A stretch of 64,000 bases of DNA from Casuarius casuarius (GCA_003342895.1 PTFA01000024.1:4707505-4771504); one strand, 5' to 3'; positions 25,234 through 36,627 are shown, counted from the first letter of the stretch. The notes: generated from the letters alone by a model not told the origin. A program made the numbers and translations.

Positions 25234-25329
25234 CTGAATGACAAGCGATGAAGCAATCACATGCATGAACGATCCTTACAGTTTTACATTCCAAAACTTA
25301 TTTGCAAATTACATAAAAAGTAGCTTAAA

Positions 25330-25350
25330 TTATATATATAATATATATAT
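25330..25350. repeat. (TA)n dinucleotide tract
   Basis: TATATATATA is followed by ATATATATAT with one phase slip between them. It lies about 60-100 bases from the exon candidate, on what would be its upstream intron side. Confidence 0.9.
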
Positions 25351-25404
25351 TTTACAAATAATAAGAAAGGCTGCTCTAGAGCCCAACACTTCCAAATCAT
25401 TCAG

Positions 25405-25446
25405 TATGGTAAGATAGCTCACAGATATGGTCAGATAGCTCAAAGA
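25405..25446. repeat. 21-bp tandem duplication, two copies
   Basis: The 21-base unit at 25405-25425 (TATGGTAAGATAGCTCACAG + A) is repeated immediately at 25426-25446, differing at two positions (19 of 21 identical). Confidence 0.9.
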
Positions 25447-28399
25447 CAGAGGTCAAAGGCAATAATAAATGCAATAGCTACAAAGATGCCACTTTGCCCT
25501 GAATGTACGAACTAGAATCTGCAGCCATTCTTCTTACTACATACATTAAAAAGTAGCAGCAGAGAGAAAAGTTGTTGGGTTTCTTGTTACCTTCTCTGCT
25601 GGACTTAGTTCAGTCGGGCAGAACTAGGCAGGATAGATTCTTGTATTTTACTTTATTCTTTTAATATAAAAATGGCACTAGATAGTTTTTACAGCTAATA
25701 GGAACTGAAGTTTCACAAATTGATATAGTTTATACTGTGCACTTTTTATTATATTTGGTAACAGATGTAGCTTGACGCCTCCCTGAAATAAAAAGCACCT
25801 TTACAGTAGATGTATTATTAGCCCTGACAGGGATTCTTCAGGAAAAATAATGGTATCATATCTTACAACCTATTCAGACGCTTAGGTAACAACTGCAAAA
25901 GCACCTATGGCATTTACTGTAAAGCCATTAGCATTCCAGTTAGTGCCTTTTCTTTCAACATATGTTGAGCTGTCCCGAGGAAATAATCATTTTAAAGCTG
26001 AGTACGTCTGTTCAGTGTTAGGAGTATGGCAGAGGAAGAAATACTTCTTTAAAAGTCTTTCTTTTTAGAAGTGAAATCAAGTGTATACAAAAAAAATTCA
26101 GATCATTTTTGTTGGAAGTTCAATGCAAATATTACTAAGAGGTTCATAAAGCTGTTAGAATAGCAATTATAAACAAAAGCAGCTTTATATTATGAAAAGT
26201 ATGCCAGGCTTTCAAACAGAGATGCATCACAATTTCAAAACATTTTAATTTATGCAACAGGTTATAGTAGGTAAAATTTAAACACAATTACTGCAAAAAT
26301 TTTACCAACAGCTACAGTTGAGATTATAGATAATCTTAATAAACTACTGCTTACTGGAAAAGGATAGATCAACACATCCAGTGGAAAATGTCTTGCCATT
26401 AGCTCAACTGAAGTCAAGAAACAACAATAATAACCCCTCAAATAAATGATTAAACACCAAAAAAACCAGACTGCCAAGGCACAGAATTTGTGAACAATTT
26501 GATCTGAAAAAATACTCTTATGAATTATAAATGCATCAACATAAGTTTGCAATCAGTCACTGACTAGTAACACGAAGCTTAACAATTAACCTTATTATTC
26601 TTAATGAATAATTTAAGGTAACTCTACCATTTCATTTTTGCAGACAATTATACCATTCTGTAACTTTTACTTTGTTCTGTGTTCTTATGTGTTCTTTGTT
26701 CTGTCACATTATAAAACCTTCCTTGGAAAACAAGCCACAAATTATCCTTACTTTGCAACACTACCTCTCATTTTTTCATGTACCCTCATATTTAATGGCA
26801 TATTTTTAAGAAACTGTAATACAATCCAAATTTAAAAAGATTCCTGCAAAATAAAGTCTAACTTTTTCCCAACAGTTCATTACAAGCTCAGAAACCATTC
26901 CCTGACTGTTTCAGTATACTGCAAATCCAGAGCTTAAGGATGATCATCATTAGATATTATTTAGAAAACTGATTTAGAAGTATTTGAATGCATACATAGA
27001 CAGGCAGAGCACTGCACTGTGCAGAACATGATAATCATTATCATCATTCTAAATCCATCTCCTACCTGATCCCTCTTTGGCCACTAATTATTTGAACAAT
27101 AATCAGATCTATTGGGGATTTTCCAATTAAACAGCTTGCTGTCAGAAAATGCTGATTAACTGAAACCAAAGCCATTTGAGAAAAAGTACAATTTTGTTTT
27201 TTAATCACACTGATGTTGGGAAAGAAATTTCAATCGCCAAACAACTATTCTGCAGACGAAACACTCACTCTTCTGGCCCAAGTGCTCGTGGCGCGAATAC
27301 TGAAAGTCTAGCCATGCAAAGCTTGAAGAGAGACATGTACGTAAAATGGGGAAAGATGAAAGGTTCTTTATCTATTACCATAAGAAATAAGGAGTTAGTG
27401 TTCTTTCTGTCTCGCTTGAGCTTAGCAGTTAGCTTAAAACAGCTTATGCTTCATCATGTATTAGGCAGAATTGGTAAACAAGATCAGCAATTAGAAAACA
27501 AAACAGTTAGACAGCAAAACAAGATCAACGCCTAAGATCTGCTACTAAATAGTGGTGATAAAGGGTCAGAAGCTACAATCTTTTGATCCTCTGGAATCTT
27601 TTGAATCCTCTTTAACTGCACTAAGAGCCTGCATGAAAGGAAACTTCTAAAACCCAATAAGCCAAAGACGAGAGAGCATCTCACCAACAGAAACATCTTG
27701 CCAAAAGAAACGTTGATCAATAGGGAAGTCTTTGCGTACTTACAGTATTAGTCCTACAGATTGCAGTCAGTTATGTCAAATAAACTTTTGCCTTTGCTGG
27801 CCGCCCGCAGCCTCAACTTTCTTGAAACAGAAATGCTTCTGTCAGCACTCCTAATACGAGCAACGCAAGTAAGGAAGTGCATCCTATGGCAGCCACTCCA
27901 ACTGCCAGTTGGTTAAACTGTTCGCCTGAGATAGATTCCTATTTTTCCATTCTCCTCCACTTTCATAAACATAAGAGAGAAAAGTTGATCTCTGATCAGT
28001 TAAAAAATTAATTATTTCTGCAGAATGCAACACCTCCAATAAATGCTGCATACCACTAAATAGCCATGGATTAGAAGTCAAATGTGAATGGCCAAAGCTC
28101 AAGGACCTGCTCTGAATCTAGGTACTTGTCTTTCTTCCTAAATCCTCTGCCCAAACATGCCCATCAACATTTTAAAAATCTTTCAATTTTGCATATTTTC
28201 GATGAGAAATGTTTGGAAATCTTCCAGAATCATGCAGGACAAGAAAACCATTTTCTACTTATCTTCAATTAAAAATACGAATAATTTTTCCACAGTATTG
28301 TGGGGATTCATTTCCACTGTTCAATATTTTGCCTTGTGGCACAGGAGTATCATAGCCTTAACACGGCCAACAGCCAAGCACACTGCAAACAGAGACCAA
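25447..28399. other. Non-coding A+T-rich sequence
   Basis: No gene recognised. The 119-codon plus-strand frame at 27176-27535 has no splice context and matches nothing known to me. On the minus strand, 27069-27147 has an acceptor-like TTTTCTGACAG, 79 open nt and a GTAGGA donor. This is no better than chance in this much DNA, so it is not called. Confidence 0.5.
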
Positions 28400-28745
28400 T
28401 TACAATGATTTGTGGAGATTAGGGCAATACAAACAGAAAAAGCGCGTAATGAGGCTTGGCACAGGCCATGGGTCAGCAACTGACAGGAGAGCAGTATCTG
28501 AAACTGCTGGAAAAGTACCCACAATATCAGTGCGGGTCAATGGATTGGCAGCCAGTGCCAACATTTGTCTACAAAACTCTTCGGTAGAAGAGGCAGGGAG
28601 GAATACTGTTACGCAGATGTCGAAAACCATGGAAGAGCAGGGTGCCCAAAGAGGAACCGCTACGTGTCAGAGCAGAGCTACCACCCACAAGCCCGACACT
28701 GAGGCTGCCTGGAAGGAACATAGACTGCAACTCCATTTAATGCGA
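28400..28745. other. G+C- and CpG-raised block of unknown origin
   Basis: This stretch stands out from its surroundings by higher G+C and several CpGs (AGCGCGTAAT, CACGTAGCGG when read on the minus strand). Open frames run over it on both strands: 112 codons plus at 28410-28748, and 76 and 67 codons minus at 28321-28630. That suggests low stop density from composition and not a specific gene. Candidates are a decayed DNA transposon, old retroviral sequence or a processed pseudogene, but no terminal repeats, target-site duplications or domain motifs are visible. Confidence 0.35.
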
Positions 28746-29744
28746 TAAAAATACTGGATATTTATGCGAAAAAAAATGCCTAGTTCAGCTGATGCAGAAT
28801 ATTGTGATTAATTAGTTGGTTTGGAAGAACTTCCATAAATATAATTTCAATGTAATCTTACACTGGTTGTATATTTATTTTTTCCATAGGAGAGTCATGT
28901 AGTCATCATCACTGCTGGCTAGATGAAACACCACAGTTTTCCTTGTGGTAGTGAGTTATAAAGCTGCAGTAGTAAAAATTATTTTCTCTGTTTTGGGGAA
29001 AAATTGGGAACATATCATAAAATGTATTATCTCCAATTTATGTTTAAAACTTTCAATGCAGTTTCATAAATGTAAATACATTATTCTCAATCTTTCACAT
29101 TCCTTGTGTACTTGGGAATAAGAGTTTCATGGCGTTCATTTCCTGTTGCTTCCTTTTACTAATTCCAATTGCCAGTTTAGAAATAAAACATTAAGCAACA
29201 GCAGTTACATCTGAAGTTAATCTGTCAGACAAACTGTGTTCCAATTCTGAAGCCACACTGCAGCAAATGTAAGCCCTTCAAGAAGGCTGAAGGATGGGCT
29301 TTGATTTACATTTTATTTTACCTTCTATTTTCAGAATTGAAAAACAAAACAAGATGGCAGTTAAATACAGGAAAGTTTACACCTAGATCAACACTTTCTT
29401 CCTTTTTTTTCCTGGAGCCTGATCTCCCTAGAAATTCAAGGACCATCACCAAATCTCCTGTTATCTCATGACGACTCACCAGAAAAAGATTCTTGCTGTT
29501 CCTTTTTCCTTCATCTTTGTAGGCACAGAAACAGTCTCTTCTCAGTCCCCTTGCAGTAAGCAGCAGTTATTGACTGTGCAAAGCAAAACATTTCACATGT
29601 ATAAAATCATGAGGAAAAAAATGAACGAATAAACCTTCAAACTCTTAAAATCAGTAACTTTCATTAAAAGATTTTATTGGCCAAATTCTGTAGTCCTAAC
29701 TCCCATAGGAAAATTTCTCACCAATTCCAGTGGTGTTTCTACCT
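28746..29744. other. Non-coding sequence
   Basis: No gene recognised. A GTGAGT donor-like site on the minus strand at 29478-29479 follows an open 70-nt segment (29480-29549), but its acceptor is poor. I leave it out as an exon. Confidence 0.5.
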
Positions 29745-29768
29745 GAGAGAGAGAGAGAGAAAAAAAAA
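29745..29768. repeat. (GA)8 followed by A-run
   Basis: Eight GA repeats run straight into eight further A residues. It is a simple microsatellite. Confidence 0.95.
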
Positions 29769-31092
29769 GATTTTACCTTTTCTTACAAGAATTCTTTTTT
29801 TAATTGGTTTGCTTTTATATGTAGCTTTACTAAATGCTGAGAAACTTAGAGGAGAGTAAACATTCGTAAGTCAGATAGAGTTTAGCCACTCGTACAGCAG
29901 AGATGAAGACAAAAATTGAAAAGTGTTATACCTCAGAACATTTATAGTTTTTTTCCCCTCTCATTCTGCTTCCCAGGACACCAGGGGTGTTTGAAGAATT
30001 CAGTGTATGTTTGGATCTTGCTCAAAGTAACTCTATCTCCTTGAAAAACAGTGCTGAGATTTTGCTTTTCCCTTCCTCTTCTCCCCTTAAACCACCCACC
30101 TTATGCAACACAGTTGAGTAAGAAAAAGCAGCGGCAATCTAGCCTCAAAATGTCAACATTCAATGCCTGTTATAGAGCAAATACAGAACAGAAAGGTTTT
30201 ATAATAAAATTTAAACTAACTATAGTCATACTGCAGAGCTCTAATAGTAAATCTCAGTGTTGGTACTACAGTGGTAGGACACATGCTGCTTAGTCTACTG
30301 CAACTGTAGCCCTGAGCTGTGGTTTAATGGTGATTACACAGGGAGTTGGCACAAACTGGTTAATACTCACAGCGCTGGGTGTTAGCATCATAGCCTGGAG
30401 AAGCAGAGCAAACTAGAGCTGCTGTGGCATTAACAGTTACTGTGCTGCAAGGTTGTATAGCAATTAGTGGATGGAGGGTATGATCCTGATATACAGCAAA
30501 GTTATGATTTTTTAAAAAAAAGATTTGTATTTGTTTTTAATTAATTCCCTTCCAGTCCAAAGCTGTCAGGGCAAATGCCTTGTAGGAAGGCATTCTGCCT
30601 CCTCCTTTCTCTCTCCCTCTTCTTTCTTGAGACCTGGCAATTTCAGAAGTGGCATCAGAAAAATAAAATAGAAGCTAATTCTCTAAGCAACCAGCTTAAG
30701 AAATTTTCCACAAATACTATTTATGTTATCCCACACTGAAAGTCACAAAGTGACATCTCATTACACTCCCCTCAGAGTCATCCACCACTTTCACACAAAT
30801 AAGGTAATTCCTTTTCCCTAAAAGCATGTGATTTTTTTTCCTTCCTTAGTTAAATCCCTACTCATTTTGTCCTTCTCCATAACTCATTAGTCCCCCAACA
30901 ATATTTTTTAACCTGTTATACTGTTCCCAGTCCAGTCATTCAATTCTTGCCACTTCTCCTTTAATCCTTTCTCTGTCTCAAGGTTCAGATTTAGATTGGA
31001 CCAAGGAAAACTCCAGCTATGATAAGGATTTATTCTGCTAACAGCTTGTACCTCTTAGGTCAAAGCCACAAGCTTTTATCAGTTGCACAGTT
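29769..31092. other. Non-coding sequence with a small hairpin
   Basis: No gene recognised. A perfect 8-bp inverted repeat (AATGCCTT / AAGGCATT with loop GTAGG) lies at 30574-30594. A pyrimidine-rich run follows at about 30597-30632. The region around 30300-30480 is slightly G+C-raised, with no motif I can name. Confidence 0.55.
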
Positions 31093-31690
31093 AGAATCAT
31101 AGGGCAGAAAGGGACCTTGAAAGGTCCTCTAGTCGCTGATCCTGCCCCAGGACAACGTCAGCAAAATACCTACATCATTCACAACAGTCTATCCTTTTCT
31201 CAAAAACCTCCAGCAACAGAGATTTCAGAGCATCCCAGGCAAAACATTGCAATGCTTAACAGTCCTAACTATTAGAAAAATTTTCCTTATGTTTAACCTA
31301 AAACTCCCTTGCTGAAATTTAAACCAATTATTTCTTGTCTTACCTACACTGGACATGGAGAAGTGATTATCTATTTCTTCTCTCTCTCTGAAGCAGGCTT
31401 TTATAATTTTTAAGACTGTTATTAGGTCTCTTTTCAGTTGCCTTTTTTACCGACTAAAAACCCTCAATTCATTCACTCTTTCCTTCTGTTTTCTAGATTT
31501 GGTTCTCTAACAGTTGTTGATGTCCTCTGGAATTTTCTTCTGTTGATCGACACCCTCCTTGAAGAAACATCCTTTAAAACTTGGTGACATTGCCTGACGT
31601 ACTTGCCTTGGTGTCATCCAAAAATTTAATAACAATGCTTTCTATTCTATTAATCCCCCAACACTTTATTGGGGTACCAAATCTACCAGA
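31093..31690 (-). mobile_element. CR1 LINE, 5'-truncated 3' end
   Basis: On the plus strand the block begins GAATCATAGGGCAGAAAGGG and ACCTTGAAAGGTCCTCTAGTC, the reverse complement of the classic CR1 3' terminus. It then follows the CR1 order: CTCAAAAACCTCCAGCAACAG, AATGCTTAACAGTCCTAACTATTAG, TTTTCCTTATGTTTAACC, CCCTTGCTGAAATTTAAACC, the TCTCTTTTCAG segment, GATGTCCTCTGGAATTTTC and GGTGTCATCCAAAAATTT. The element therefore points to lower coordinates, with its 3' end at 31093. The 5' part is missing, as is normal for CR1, and internal indels and divergence show an old insertion. It retains no open reading frame. The higher-coordinate boundary is approximate. Confidence 0.88.
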
Positions 31691-32819
31691 TCTATGAGAC
31701 ACACACCTGGAGTCCCTTTAAATACACAGTGGCAGTTTAAAAAGGATTTTTTTTTCCTTTTAGTTGCAGCTTGTCAACAATCTCTTGACAGCAAAAGAAA
31801 AAATATCACTATTTTTGGAAGCTCTAAGAATCCTTAAGTAGCTGCCAGAATTAAAGTTGATTAAATCATTAGATGTTTGCCTTGACAATGATGCATGTCT
31901 TCTGTCTGTTACCTTATTCAGAAGGCTAACCATCACCTTTCTTGAAAAGACCTCTCACATAACCTGTCTTTTACGCTACTCAAGGGGAAGCTCCGCAGTA
32001 AACCTTATTGATTTTAAATCATTCAGTGATGGAGTTTTCCATCACAGCTAAAATCCCAAAGACTGGTCAGTCCTTTTCCAGAGGGCAATGCTGAATCTCA
32101 ACTACAACATTTTTAGATCCTTTAGCTTGAAATGCGGTCAAAGAAAATGGAAATTTGCCACCACAACTGAATAAAAACAGGGAAGAAAAAGAGTTCTCTT
32201 GTTAAATTCTGAAATACAAGGGGAAACCTGCCTCCACTTCCTAGACCTTTCAGAGGAAGTAGTAGTCAAGGACTGCAGTGACCCCCAAGGCCAACTGGCA
32301 GGAGATTACCTATGTGAGCTCTTTGAAGCGCTTGCTAATTGGTTGTGATCGAATGGTCTTTAACTAACAAAATAAAAGTTTGCATTAAGCTTTTCTCCTG
32401 TTATTTTGAAGTCTTCACCATCCTCTCCAAATAATTAACATGCAGATACAAGGTGTAGGGGTGAGAATGATACCTTAACTAGTCTCCTAAAAGTATGTAT
32501 TTCTTACTTTCTGAATTTATTTGTAGGTAGTTTTGGGTGAAGAAGCTGCTACTCTATATGATGAAGCCATTCCTCCCTTTGTGGAAACAGTAGAAAATGA
32601 AGGAATAACAACAAGAAAAATGATGCATTAAAGTAAATATAAATTATGACATGGGCCACAAAGGAAGGGAAATATATAAACCCAGGCAAGAATCTGTGGC
32701 CTGTTGACTCTGCCTTCAAATAACTAAATACCTTACTCAGAAATAACAAACCTTTCTGATCCTACACGCCAAATACCAAAATTTCCTACTTCAAGACCCT
32801 CAAACTGCCTATTACATAC
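31691..32819. other. Non-coding sequence
   Basis: No gene recognised. Small frames at 31857-32051 (plus) and 32549-32749 (minus) are composition-driven. Confidence 0.55.
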
Positions 32820-33360
32820 CTATCTCCTGTTTTACAGAGGAGAAACAGCAACGTTAGTGTGAGAGCAGCACCGCTCCCCATGACACCCACGCCTCTTGGA
32901 GGCAGCCTCCATGGCCCGGAGGCTCCCTGGGATCCACCACCAGCTCCACAGTCCTGCAGCCAAAGCGGGATTTACACTGCCTGCAAACCACACAGCTCAC
33001 CAGGGCTGCAGCTTGCCTGTCCCTGACTACAGCTCATCTGCATACCTGCCTTCCTCACGTCCCCAAATTTTGCTGGAGAGCCCTCTCATTTGCCTTTTCT
33101 CTGCTTCCAGCTCACCGTCTGCTCCTTCACTCAGCTAATAAAAACCCAGCCCCAGGCACTTCCCTGAAGCCCTGCAAGCTCCCTCAAAGGCTGGATGCCA
33201 AAAGCAAGGTAAGTTTGGATTGACTGGCCAGGGGAGAGAGGAAAGCCACCTCTGCCACTGCGGGCAGCGCTGGCAGATGCCCCATGAGTCCAGCCGGAGG
33301 GAGCAAAAGGGGCTTCAGTAGCTACAGAGCAGTCACGTCTTTCCCCTCTGCCTCCCAAAG
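32820..33360. other. G+C-rich block enclosing an exon-like segment
   Basis: About 540 bases are distinctly richer in G+C and CpG than the surrounding tens of kilobases, with CpGs at, for example, CACGCC, CCCGG, AGCGGG, GCGGGCAGCGC and GCCGG. It is too CpG-poor to be a clear CpG island. It contains the 33111-33208 splice-site pair and an AATAAA at 33136. An alternative promoter or first-exon region, a decayed LTR (no terminal inverted TG...CA or duplicated flanks seen) or a local G+C patch are all possible. Confidence 0.45.
33111..33208 (+). other. Candidate exon with strong splice sites
   Basis: A near-ideal acceptor (CATTTGCCTTTTCTCTGCTTCCAG in several pieces: pyrimidine tract 33088-33107, AG at 33109-33110) precedes 98 nt that end at AAGCAAG|GTAAGT, a near-ideal donor. 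One of the three frames is open across the segment; the other two contain stops. The predicted peptide is proline- and lysine-rich and matches nothing I know. A non-coding RNA exon or an untranslated exon fits at least as well as a coding one. The segment sits inside the G+C-rich block. Confidence 0.3.
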
Positions 33361-34719
33361 TGGTTTCTCATCCTCAACAAGGGCAGTTATAGTATATATT
33401 GAATCTAGGTGCTTGAGCTAGTATCACAATACCTACCTTTCCCGATGCTTCCATGAAGATTAGGAAAAAGAAATCACCTCCACAGAGGACTTGAGTCCTG
33501 GAAAAACAGAATCAGCCACTTCATCTACTGGACTACAAAGAAGTTGGTTAGATTTATTTTACTTTGTATTTTTTGCCGAGAAAAAAAGAGAGGACCAGGA
33601 TATCACTTGTAATAAAATAATAGTAAAAAGGCAGGTGCATCATTCTCCTTGGTAATATAACCCACTTCACTTAAGCTTTGTGTGTGATTTCACTATGGTC
33701 TAGCAATAAAATATGGGGCTTATCCTATTACCCCATTAATCATCATAATACTGAGAAAGCAATATAAATTGCATACAGTAGAGTTAGGACTACACTGCTG
33801 TGTAGCAGGAAATATACTGCCTGGTTTCCTTGGTGATTTCTTCCATGTCAACAACAGAAGCAAACACTGCAATGTATTTCTGAGAAAAATAAAATTAACC
33901 TGACCAAAAGATTTCATTTGCAGTACTTCATCAAGAAGATGCAAAGTGCACCAATAATAACAGAGCTATTCTTAAGTTACGCAAACCTTCACAAAAGCAG
34001 AATTTGGCCCAAAATATACCCTTGCTGAAGTTGACTAATATACTTTTTAATATTTGAAAAATCTGTCATATTACATAATCAGCAAACATCTGACCAAGTC
34101 TACTAATTATTAAAGAATAACGCTATGCAAATGGGAGAGAACATATCTGTGTTCTGCCATCTCATTATCTTCATATTTATAATGTATCTGGGCAAGTATT
34201 AATTGGCTGCTGCATTAATTTTTAGAAATCAGCCATTCTCATACATTGATTAAAACTCTGGATACTATTAAGGAGCACATAGATTTTTAGCTTCAAGCAA
34301 TGTCTTTTCATTTTAATGGCTTTAAAATAGATACTTTTGCAATTTATATTACAGCCTACAGAGAAACGGTAGCTTAATGACATCATATAAAGATTATCTA
34401 TTTAAAACATTGCAACCACAAGGAAATATACAGATACGTTTTACAATATCACAAATTTTATTACAATATACCTTTGAAAGTGATGAGCTTCACTTAAGGA
34501 ATTGGAAGAAATTAGTAGAACTGATACTCTAAGGCTAGTTCCTCTACCTGGTTAAACCTAAGTGTATCATTTCATTCAAAATGGATCCCCACTGAAGAAA
34601 ATCCTGTAATAGGATCTACCTCTGAGTTGTTATGCCAGTGGAACACAAAAGAAGAAACGTCAAAATAAAGTTTATTTCTTCATTAACTTTATATGTATAA
34701 ATATACATAGTATGTATAC
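33361..34719. other. Non-coding sequence, conserved-element-like at 34100-34250
   Basis: No gene recognised. Around 34100-34250 the sequence carries an octamer-type ATGCAAAT at 34125 and ATTAATTGG and GCATTAAT cores in CpG-free context. This resembles conserved developmental enhancers, but I have no alignment. Confidence 0.45.
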
Positions 34720-34751
34720 AAACACACACATATATGTGTGCATGTGTGTTT
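34720..34751. repeat. Nested palindrome in a CA/TG tract
   Basis: A 9-bp inverted repeat (AAACACACA at 34720-34728, TGTGTGTTT at 34743-34751) encloses a perfect 12-bp palindrome, CACATATATGTG, at 34727-34738. It could extrude as a small cruciform or fold in single strands. Confidence 0.8.
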
Positions 34752-34872
34752 CACAGCTGGTGGATCTCATGAAGAGTAAGACCAGGACTGCAGTCCCTAA
34801 AGAACTTAGTCATTAAGTTCACTACTGGGTTCTGTAAGTCTTCACATATTAGACACACACTAATCCACAGAC
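34752..34872. other. Spacer between simple repeats
   Basis: Unique sequence. Nothing recognised. Confidence 0.5.
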
Positions 34873-34905
34873 AAAAAAATAAAAATAAAAAAATAAAATA
34901 AAATA
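34873..34905. repeat. A-rich (AAAAT)n tract
   Basis: Thirty-three bases of A runs separated by single T residues, a simple A-rich repeat. Confidence 0.9.
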
Positions 34906-36314
34906 CTTAGAGTTGACTGACGCACTGTAATACTAAAGGAAGGTACTAAACACAAAAAAAGAAATCTTCTCCTGATGATGGCATTTCTCTTTTTTTGTAA
35001 ACTGGTAGGCAATGCGTGATAAAGCATATTTCAGGAAATGACTGCTGTATAAAGCCCCAAGAAAAATTACACTTAAAAAAAAAAAGCAGGGACTGACTCT
35101 GAAAAAGAATCATTTGGAAGGCAAATACATAATAATGTATATTATTTCTCACCTTATTACATAACATCAATGTGTCAACATCAGCTTTTCAGCATTCACC
35201 TTGGACATGGCCACCTCATTTTCAAATATTATGGTTTGGTTCTTTCACTTTTGGAGGATGGATTTAAGATATGTTAAAAAGTTAGGCTTTGGTATCTCAA
35301 GCAGGATAGCCAAAATAAAAGCATTCAAAATCCTCCTTCAAAGCTTTGCCTTGTTCCATAGGAGCGTTTTTCTGTTTTGCAAGCATTTTTCACACCTTCT
35401 AAGTTACCTCTTTTGCTCCTCAGCCACCGTAATTCCACTGGAAACATCATCTGGATTTTATACTCCCTTTTCCCTTTATCCCAAAGGGCACTGTCCAATT
35501 TCGGCTCACAGTAAAATTAAATTGCCATCTGTTAGTATAGCAAAGAATTGCTTCTCATGTAAAATATGGCATATGGAAAAATGAAAGACCATGCATCTTT
35601 ATTTAATCCTTAATATTATTAGATAAAATCAACAATGCATATTATTTCTGATTTCCCAGAAGAAAAATCTCTCTATTCCTAAGAGCATCTTTCCTTTTTT
35701 TTTCCCAATTAAATTTAATCAATTTTAATTACATATTCCATGGAAGCAGAGGGAAACCATATCACTTGAATAACATAAGAGAGATTTTATACCCAAGATG
35801 GCAACCACACAATGTTTAGACCAGCCCACAACATGGACACTGTCATTTACCTCATTTGCTTCAAAAACTTCTTTCCCATGTGATCTCATCTTTAATTTCC
35901 CCTTAACATGCCTCTGCTTTAGCAAATTAGGGCATGTACTACAATACAGAATACTACTTTAAACTTTACAAAACAATTAAAATATGGTGTACTTATAACT
36001 TATGAAAGTAATATAGAACTATTAATACTTACCCATATTTGTTTTGTTTGCCCTAAGATTACTGATCAGCTGAAGACAGGGAGGGCAGAAGGGTGGTGGA
36101 TGTAAGCATTTGGAGATGGATGCCTTGTAACAGTTTGTGCACTCCTCTTTGTGAAGGGCCAAGAGTATCATTTCCAGTGTCAACTAATAATAATTTGGTG
36201 TTGTTGACTGTAGATAAATCAAAGAAGAAAAGAAAACAACAATCAACTACCCAAAACAAAAGAGTATCTTGGTCCATAAACATATACAACATACACTGTG
36301 TATATATTTCCAGT
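34906..36314. other. Non-coding A+T-rich sequence
   Basis: The 127-codon plus-strand frame at 35201-35584 is phenylalanine- and serine-rich without a coherent signal or membrane pattern. I regard it as chance. A GTAAGT site on the minus strand near 36030 follows an acceptor-like TTTATCTACAG, but the enclosed sequence has stops in every frame. Confidence 0.5.
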
Positions 36315-36333
36315 GCATATGCTCAGCATATGC
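36315..36333. repeat. Paired GCATATGC palindromes 11 bp apart
   Basis: The 8-bp palindrome GCATATGC occurs at 36315-36322 and again at 36326-36333, so equivalent bases are 11 bp apart, about one helical turn. Each contains CATATG, an E-box form. The whole can also fold as an 8-bp stem with a 3-nt loop. Confidence 0.8.
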
Positions 36334-36607
36334 TGAAGTACTTTACAAGTAGCCCCAGTCATTTTAAAGGGACAATTATTTCCCCAGTAATGGGGGAATA
36401 TATCTGAGATAAAAGAAGTATTTAAGGCAGGGGAGGTTGGACAAAGGAGATAAAGCTAGTTATGAGCAGACTCAGACTCATCAGTACCTAGTCCTAGCTG
36501 ATGTATTTACATTTAATACTGCCAGTATTTTTCTAAACGTAATGCAGAGAACAGGACATTGAACAATAAATTACTGGAATAAATTTCTCTCATTAGTAGA
36601 AATTTTC
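36334..36607. other. Non-coding sequence
   Basis: Short unique stretch. Nothing recognised. Confidence 0.5.
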
Positions 36608-36627
36608 TTTTTTTTTTTTTTTTTTTT
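36608..36627. repeat. Poly-T tract (20 T)
   Basis: A pure run of 20 T. The lysine-rich stretch of the minus-strand frame at 36513-36713 is simply its complement. Confidence 0.95.

Noticed and set aside
27069..27147. Minus-strand 79-nt open segment between TTTTCTGACAG and GTAGGA
   Set aside because: Weak pyrimidine tract and ordinary composition. Such pairs occur by chance many times in a window this size.
29480..29549. Minus-strand 70-nt open segment ending at CTG|GTGAGT
   Set aside because: The donor is good but the acceptor is poor, and nothing adjacent supports a gene.
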